From Tubiluchus corallicola (lineage: Eukaryota; Priapulida; Priapulimorpha; Priapulimorphida; Tubiluchidae): DNA of 64,000 nt. Below the pieces are notes generated by a model, which had not been told where the DNA came from, made no database searches, and saw nothing but the letters and a program-made list of their open reading frames with translations. The stretch covers positions 1 to 64,000 of the forward strand of contig JAQGDQ010000272.1 in NCBI GenBank assembly GCA_030141605.1. Direction: 5' to 3'. How positions within the stretch are numbered: the first letter of the stretch is position 1; each line of letters starts with the position of its first letter. This document shows positions 58,193 to 64,000 of the stretch, in pieces. A program made the translations under genes and the position numbers.

Positions 58193-59845
58193 ATCTTTAT
58201 TTGCCATTAAAAACATTGATAATCACTGATAAAAACTTTACAGAGATAATCAATCAGTGTTAGTTAATAAAAACTTACACTGCTGAAGGCAAATGTGTCA
58301 GTGCAATCTAAACTACTGTGCAGTAATGACGAATAAAATCAAACATATTGCATGCGCAAGTCACTTGCTATAGCGGTGGGTTTGGGTCCACCATGGTGTG
58401 TTTTGTGTTAACAGGTTGTCGTTTGGGGTAGGTACGGCGTAGTTTGAACCTGATTATTTATCTTTTGTATTTCTTTCTCTGCACTCCGTCCTAGTGGAAT
58501 GCAAAGCGGCAAGAAGCTGACTGTCAGCGTCTTCGCGCCTGACCCGCGCCCCAGGAGGGCTGTTTACAACCATACACAAAAAAAAAACTATGATTTAATT
58601 AATATGGCCGTGGGTAAATGAATTCTGAATTAGTGTGTATGTTGTCGTACTGGTGTGATGGTGTTTCATATCTGGTTAATATTAGTGATTTTAATTTTGT
58701 TTTAAATGCTGATAGGGACTTGATTTGTTTAACCTGTAATGGTAGAGAATTCCAAAGTAAAATTGCTTGTTTGATTACAGAGTTCGTTCCATAGTGGGTA
58801 TTTGTCCTAATTTGTTTTAGATTGCTTGTTCTGGAATTAACGATAGGATTTGGAAAAAAGGTAAATCTGTTATTCTGGAATGGTTTGCTGATGTTGTTAA
58901 TGTATTTAAATATGAAAAGCAGAGTAAAATATTCTTTGTGTGCTTCAATGATTGGGAATTTTAAAGTTTTTCTCAGGTTAGTTGTTGAAGCTTTGAATTT
59001 TTGCCTACCTGCCTTATGTTTGTATGAGTACCCAGCTATCAATCTTAACGCATAGTTTTGAAGGAGATTTAATTTTAAGTAATTTTCTCTTTTGGTTTTT
59101 TGAAGTAGCGTACATCCGTATAAGAAGTGTGGTAGAACTAAAATTTTATATATTAGTGTTTTAGTTTCCTTTGTTAGTTGCCCTTTAACTTGTCGGAGAT
59201 ATGATGTGCTAGATGCCATTTTTGTGTATATGTTATTAAAGTGTTCATCCCATGAAAGATTATTGTCTACCTGTATGCCTAGGAATTTAACATTGTTAGT
59301 TTGTTTGATTACAGCATTATCTATTGTCAAAGTGGTTGATAATGCATCATTAGTATTTAATGAGGGTGACAGTATGATGAATTCTGTTTTGTCATTATTC
59401 ATTTTTAGCTTGTAATGACTAAATGCCATATTAATATTTTTTTATATCTTCCTCTAAATAATTTTTTGCAGTTTGGACATTTTCATGGGCTATGTAGATT
59501 GTAGTGTCATCAGCGTATTGCGTTATTTGTGAGTGTTTTAATACACTGGATATGTTGTTTATATATAGGCAAAATAATAACGGACCTAGTAGTGTTCCTT
59601 GCGGTATACCTCTGTTTAACGTGGCCCAGTCAGAAAAGTTGGTTGTATCTAACTTTACTCGTTGTTGTCTATCTTTGAGATAATTTTGTATCAGTTTTAA
59701 CGATATCGAATCTAATCCGATTTGTTTTAAATTATCGTAAAGTAGTTCGTGATTAATGCTATCGAAAGCTTTACTTAAATCCAAAAATGCTGCTAAAATG
59801 TATTGCTTGTTGTCTAAGCTTGTAGTCTTAATAAATTTGCTGAGC
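58165..59845 (-). pseudogene. CR1/L2-like LINE, 5'-truncated: reverse transcriptase and 3' end
   Basis: The best-preserved element here. The upper frame (to 59431) reads LAAFLDLSKAFDSINHELL, RGIPQGTLLGPLLFCLYINN and ITQYADDTTIYIA, the RT palm with its Y-A-D-D. The lower frame (58599-59429) reads YKLKMNNDKTEFIILSPS, VKFLGIQVDNNLSWDEHFNN and AILLWNSLPLQVK, the RT thumb and C-terminus. A shift in a run of seven A (near 59440) separates the two. The 3' UTR ends GGCAAATAAAGATTATTA and a (TA)n tail near 58160-58190. It is truncated upstream near 59845, as LINE copies usually are. Confidence 0.9.
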
Positions 59846-59974
59846 CGCGTGTAGCTTTGAAAGTTTAACGAAATTTAACTATCTGAAGTAATTATTATTT
59901 AGTCTGAGCTTTGATTTAGAAAAGCTGTAGTTGTTTTCAGTATTTTAGAGCATACTTTATTTTGAAATAATGTA

Positions 59975-60330
59975 TACACAATCGTCCGGTTTTCCTTTAA
60001 AGCGTAAGCTGAAAAGCTTTTACCTTTGCGCATATCGTGTTCACTTACAATGCCAATCTAGTATTGGAACTATACCTCATAATCTACCTCTTGTGGAATA
60101 CGAGTTTTGCACTACGTTTGTGGACCATGTATCCGAAATCAACCGGACTACATACGTGGTATAAAATCTGTATATCAATAATAATCACTATCCGCGAAAT
60201 CTGACCCTATGGAAAGGAAAACCGGACCAACTTTTTTTTAACTACTGCTGTTGTAATTCATATTTGGTACTATGTTCTTTGTATTTTTTCTTTAAAGTAA
60301 CTTCATAGCTTTAAATGAAAACCGGACTTT
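59975..60330. repeat. Segment with three AAAACCGGAC motifs, ends related to the 28-kb repeat family
   Basis: ACAATCGTCCGGTTTTCC at 59978-59995, GGAAAACCGGACC near 60216-60228 and GAAAACCGGAC near 60317-60327. The first matches the terminus of the repeats at 28441 and 57925; the other two are inverted relative to it. Confidence 0.4.
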
Positions 60331-60599
60331 TCTTAAACTATATCTCAGAGCAATCTACCCTACAAATATTGAAAGGGAACATACTACTTTTTCAAGAATG
60401 ACTTACGTAAAGGAATTATTACCACAGAAGCATATTTTCGCGTTCGCGCGGTTAGTTCTTGGTTGTTGCCACTCCCTAGTTAGATGGATACTAGCATCTG
60501 CATCTCGGAAACGCGTTGCACAAAAAAAATCGTGAGTGCCTCTCAGTCATGAGTCGTACAAATCATGCGTGAGCACAGAGGTAAATTTGAAATTTATAT

Positions 60600-60800
60600 T
60601 TTAAAGGAAAGGTCAAGCCTTCTATGAGGTTAGGCTTATTTCACTATTCGCAAAAAATGTTAGGATTTAGTAATAAAACTGCAACAAGAGCTTCGTGTAA
60701 ATAGTAAAATCACTTTAAAGTCGCGATCACTTCCTGCTTCGGCGCGCCCATTTTCAATGGCCATTCTTCTTACAATGACGTCATTCGTCTTGAAGTAAAG
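60600..60800 (+). repeat. Dispersed repeat, copy related to 18300-18560
   Basis: Starts AAAGGAAAGGTCAAGCCTTC and contains CACTTTAAAGTCGCGATCAC and GGCGCGCCCATTTTCAATGG, which align with the copy near 18 kb. Confidence 0.5.
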
Positions 60801-61199
60801 TAGCGCATTGTCAATCTTCATCAATTAAAAGTATAATAAGTCACGAAGTCTCCCAGTTCCATCCTGATTTTTAAGTGAATGGCAGCAACCACCATGCCTA
60901 AAAATTCCTATTCAGAGGTTGCATATTTTAAATTTATGATTTACAGAGTTCTTTGCCATTTTTTGTTATTTTTTTAAGTTTAAGTGTTAACAGTAAAATA
61001 AATCCATCATACTGAGTGACTTGTTCTTTCCTTTAAACTTAAAATTTACCTAATTTTTGATATATCACACAGAATGTTGAACACTGTATTTCAAATTTTC
61101 CTTTCGCAAACACGTGCAACACACTCATGGAATTTTTGTGCTGTTGAAAATTACTTATATTCAATTGTACATAACTTTGTGAATGCTTTTAGAAATTTT

Positions 61200-61275
61200 A
61201 AACACATCCCTACATATAGAGGGAATGTATTCTGTACATAGTTTTTAAAAATAAAGAATTATAATAATAAATAAT
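61200..61275 (+). repeat. LINE/SINE-like 3' tail
   Basis: AAAAATAAAGAATTATAATA then AATAAATAATG: an A-rich terminal repeat like other 3' ends in this window. No coding part is attached. Confidence 0.35.
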
Positions 61276-61779
61276 GTACATCACTAATTGGGCTCTGTCG
61301 CCGTTAGTAAAGTTTTTAGCCTATTATTAAATAACAGAAATGCTTTGGCATTATTATACGTAGATGATAAAATGTATGCTTTTTATCATACTTAAAAATG
61401 GGGTATAGGATTTGAAAAATTATCCAGTTTTCCTTTAATACTAATAACGTTTACATGTAACTCACGTTAATTTGTTCACACTAGGACAAAGTTAATTTAT
61501 ATTGACATTAAATTTCGCTCAGTTAGTACACTAAATGGGCAAAACATCGTGGACTCACAACATATGGCGGTGACGTTACATATATACCTGTCAACAACAA
61601 CTGCTTCAGCTGCAACAAAATCGCTTTTTGTATTCAGAAATTAACCCATTGAGTTGGTTAATGCCACTTGAACAGCAGGTCAGTCGGCCCGTCAATTGGC
61701 TAATTGGTTAGTCAGTCGGCAGATAAGGAAACAGGTAGTAGATAAGTACATTGATTGATAGATACAGATGGACAGACAG

Positions 61780-61831
61780 AACAACAGAGAAAGAGAAAGA
61801 GACGGACAGAGAGAGAGAGAAAAGAAGAGAG

Positions 61832-61865
<34 letters not shown>
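61780..61865 (+). repeat. (GA)n dinucleotide repeat, interrupted
   Basis: GACAGA/GAGAGA units followed by about 20 perfect GA units. Confidence 0.95.
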
Positions 61866-61869
<4 letters not shown>

Positions 61870-61870
<1 letters not shown>

Positions 61871-63420
61871 TATAATTTGCCTTTTCAATATTTTCGCAGT
61901 TTTGGATAGTATTTAACTGGTACTGAATTTTTCGATGTTACATCAAGAAAACTTCTTATATTGACATCTCGTAAAAATTCGAGCTTATTTCTCTGAGACG
62001 ATGTTCGTGACATGAGGCTACTCGCCTAAAGTTCTGCCTAAGGCACATTAATGATTGCAGCGGATACATCAATTACCCAAGCTAATTTATTACTCCACAC
62101 TCTTAGAGCATGCGTTTCTCATATTCTAGTATTCTAGAATCAAACGCTCAGCCTGCGCAGTCATCTTACATATAGCATCAGTTATTAAATCGTTTGTCAT
62201 CAATGCTTCCGTCACATGAGACAAGTTGGTTGCTGCTGAACATTCTGATATTTCAGTAATCTATTAAAACAATGTCTAAGGCGCAACGGTGAATTTCGAT
62301 TGGCGATACTTATCTGGTTTACACAATAAGTTGCAATAACGGCATGAAAAGATGGCGTTGTTAGTTCCCGGACAGCCGGGTTCATAGGTGAGTAAACTTT
62401 CACAGCATTTTACAGTGCATGGTTTGCAATATTTTTAGTATTTGCTGGTCTCATTACGAGCTCAAAGGACCCTAAGCGCTGAAGAATTATGGTACCTCAC
62501 GTGTGTGTAATTCAGAATGAAAAAAAGTTGCAGTAAGATTTATTTACAGTAAATGCTAGGGCATCAGCTTTACATTGCTTAAAAAGTGATATTAGATAGA
62601 AAATACATCTTGCAATGTGTTACGACACATTATATAATCAATTAATATCATGTCATCATGGGCAGTAAGCAGCTCAAGCTACTCAGTAGCCAGAACCTCG
62701 ATGTCCATCCCTACCGTCATATTCAAAACAAACACGTTAACTGCCACACATACGTATTTCGATATGTTTTACTATTGGGTAATTATTCAATTTGAAAAAA
62801 CAGTGTGGGCTCTCTTCCCCTGAGCTCCCAAGAACGTGCTAATTTTACTTTAATCCAAGGCTGAGGATTTGGAGTACAAACATTCTACAGGTTAAAATGT
62901 TTCATTTTTCTCAATAGATGTTACTACGTTTTGTATACTAGCGCCATTACTAGCATTCTTTACACATTGATTGAACAAGCTAGTGCATCTTTAATTATCG
63001 ACTGTGTGGAAGGTATTAAATAGTGGTATAAGTACACGATTTTTTAAAGTATATATTCAGAGAGTTTAAAGTCCTACTATTGTATAAGCACGATTATTCG
63101 AAAAAAATTAAAAACTGCAGCGTCGAACTACATTAAAAATGGTAGTTCATTAATTTATTATTTCCGTACCATCGTATGAAAGAGGTGGAAAATGAAAAAC
63201 TATGAAGCATAAATAGTCTGAACTTAGTGGAAATATTGCCATAGCTTTATGCAAGCTCTTCCTTTTAATGCAGCGTGTTTTAAACCATTTCAGTAGCCGA
63301 CAATAAAAAGACGTCACAACGAAAATGCCACATATTGTTGTTGACGTCACGGTATAGAAGCTCAACATTTCCATTTCATTTCTGGAGTCACACATCCTCT
63401 GACATGACTCTTAGACCACG
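61870..63420. other. No gene seen
   Basis: Short open frames at 62212-62403 and 63150-63395 (minus) have no recognised domain. Confidence 0.4.
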
Positions 63421-63429
63421 CTGCCTTGT

Positions 63430-63800
63430 CACCCACAACCTCCTATGTATTTTTGATATCTAATGGTGTGTTGATAAGATCTTTTTAGATGAAATTAATG
63501 TAAGCCAGCAGCTGTTCTCCTTGTGGTTCCTTTTCTTTCTTGAGTACTTCTTTGAATACTAGTTTTAATGAGCTGTCATCTCGTCGCCGCATAACATGTC
63601 CTATTTATCTTTATCTTCTCCTTTTGATTTTAACTGTCCATTCTTCTGCCTTGACCTTATTATGCAGATCCTAGTTTGATATTTTCTTCGGCCATTTTAT
63701 TCCTAGAATGTTCCTGTAGCTTCTTCTTTGAAATGTATCTATTTCTGATTTGCGATGTGCTTTGATTTTACACATTTCTGAGTTCTAGAGACACACAGTT
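63430..63800 (-). pseudogene. RTE-like LINE tail, third copy
   Basis: Minus strand: FQRRSYRNILGIKWPKKIS, then AEEWTVKIKRRR, GHVMRRRDDSSLKLVFKEVL and KEPQGEQLLAYINFI. The motif order equals the copies at 53690-54045 and 56400-57400. Stops and a missing conserved Trp near the R-R motif show decay. Confidence 0.72.
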
Positions 63801-64000
63801 TCCACAAGAAGCTTAACAATGTATTACAAAATTTGTCGTGAATTTAACACTTGAGTAATTATTATTGTATGCAGACTAATGACACGCATGGCCACACTAT
63901 TATTCTTATAAAAATGAACGAGAGAGGTTGACAATGTTTCTAGTGATTAACAACTTTTCTTCAATAATAACACCCTAAATTCCTACTTATGCTTGCTGAT

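Noticed and set aside
58822-59415. Plus-strand open frames
   Set aside because: Antisense of the LINE reverse transcriptase.

Overview
This is an AT-rich window from an animal nuclear genome, almost certainly an invertebrate. Evidence for this is spliced genes with GT/AG introns, a cyclic-nucleotide-gated (CNG) channel, a zeta-crystallin type quinone oxidoreductase, and a dense, diverse and mostly decayed transposon load: CR1/L2-like and RTE-like LINEs, a BEL/Pao fragment, a solo LTR, hAT elements and tRNA-derived SINEs. A short interstitial TTAGGG tract fits many invertebrate lineages. I cannot name the species; a marine invertebrate (lophotrochozoan or similar) is my guess only.

Layout. 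1-4.2 kb: no recognisable gene. 4.2-10.7 kb: a CNG channel alpha-type gene on the minus strand, with four coding exons (691 residues) and a probable non-coding first exon at about 10.57-10.67 kb. 10.7-28 kb: mostly repeats, namely an inverted minisatellite pair (12.5 and 13.3 kb), a long TA tract, LINE remnants (14.7-17.6 kb), simple repeats and tRNA-like sequences. 28.5-35.6 kb: a quinone oxidoreductase (CRYZ-like) gene on the minus strand, eight coding exons and 334 residues, with a duplicated first exon 1.3 kb upstream. 37-40.7 kb: a LINE reverse-transcriptase fragment, a short telomere-like tract and a fold-back minisatellite element. 40.9-44.9 kb: a broken chymotrypsin-fold serine protease on the plus strand. 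45-52.1 kb: a nested transposon graveyard (inverted-repeat block, LINE 5' half, BEL/Pao fragment, second LINE split by a solo LTR, hAT fragment lying between C2H2 zinc-finger fragments). 53.7-64 kb: RTE-like LINE tails, a small membrane-protein exon, a second copy of the CNG upstream block, an intact 496-bp hAT-type non-autonomous element with an 8-bp target duplication, a larger LINE reverse transcriptase and simple repeats.

The two substantial host genes are unrelated in function and show no operon-like link. The most interesting structures are the duplicated promoter/first-exon blocks of both host genes, the anomalous splice donor and 16-bp C-terminal duplication in the oxidoreductase gene, and two nested insertions whose target duplications are readable to the base. 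I did not find a clearly new defence-like or enzymatic system.
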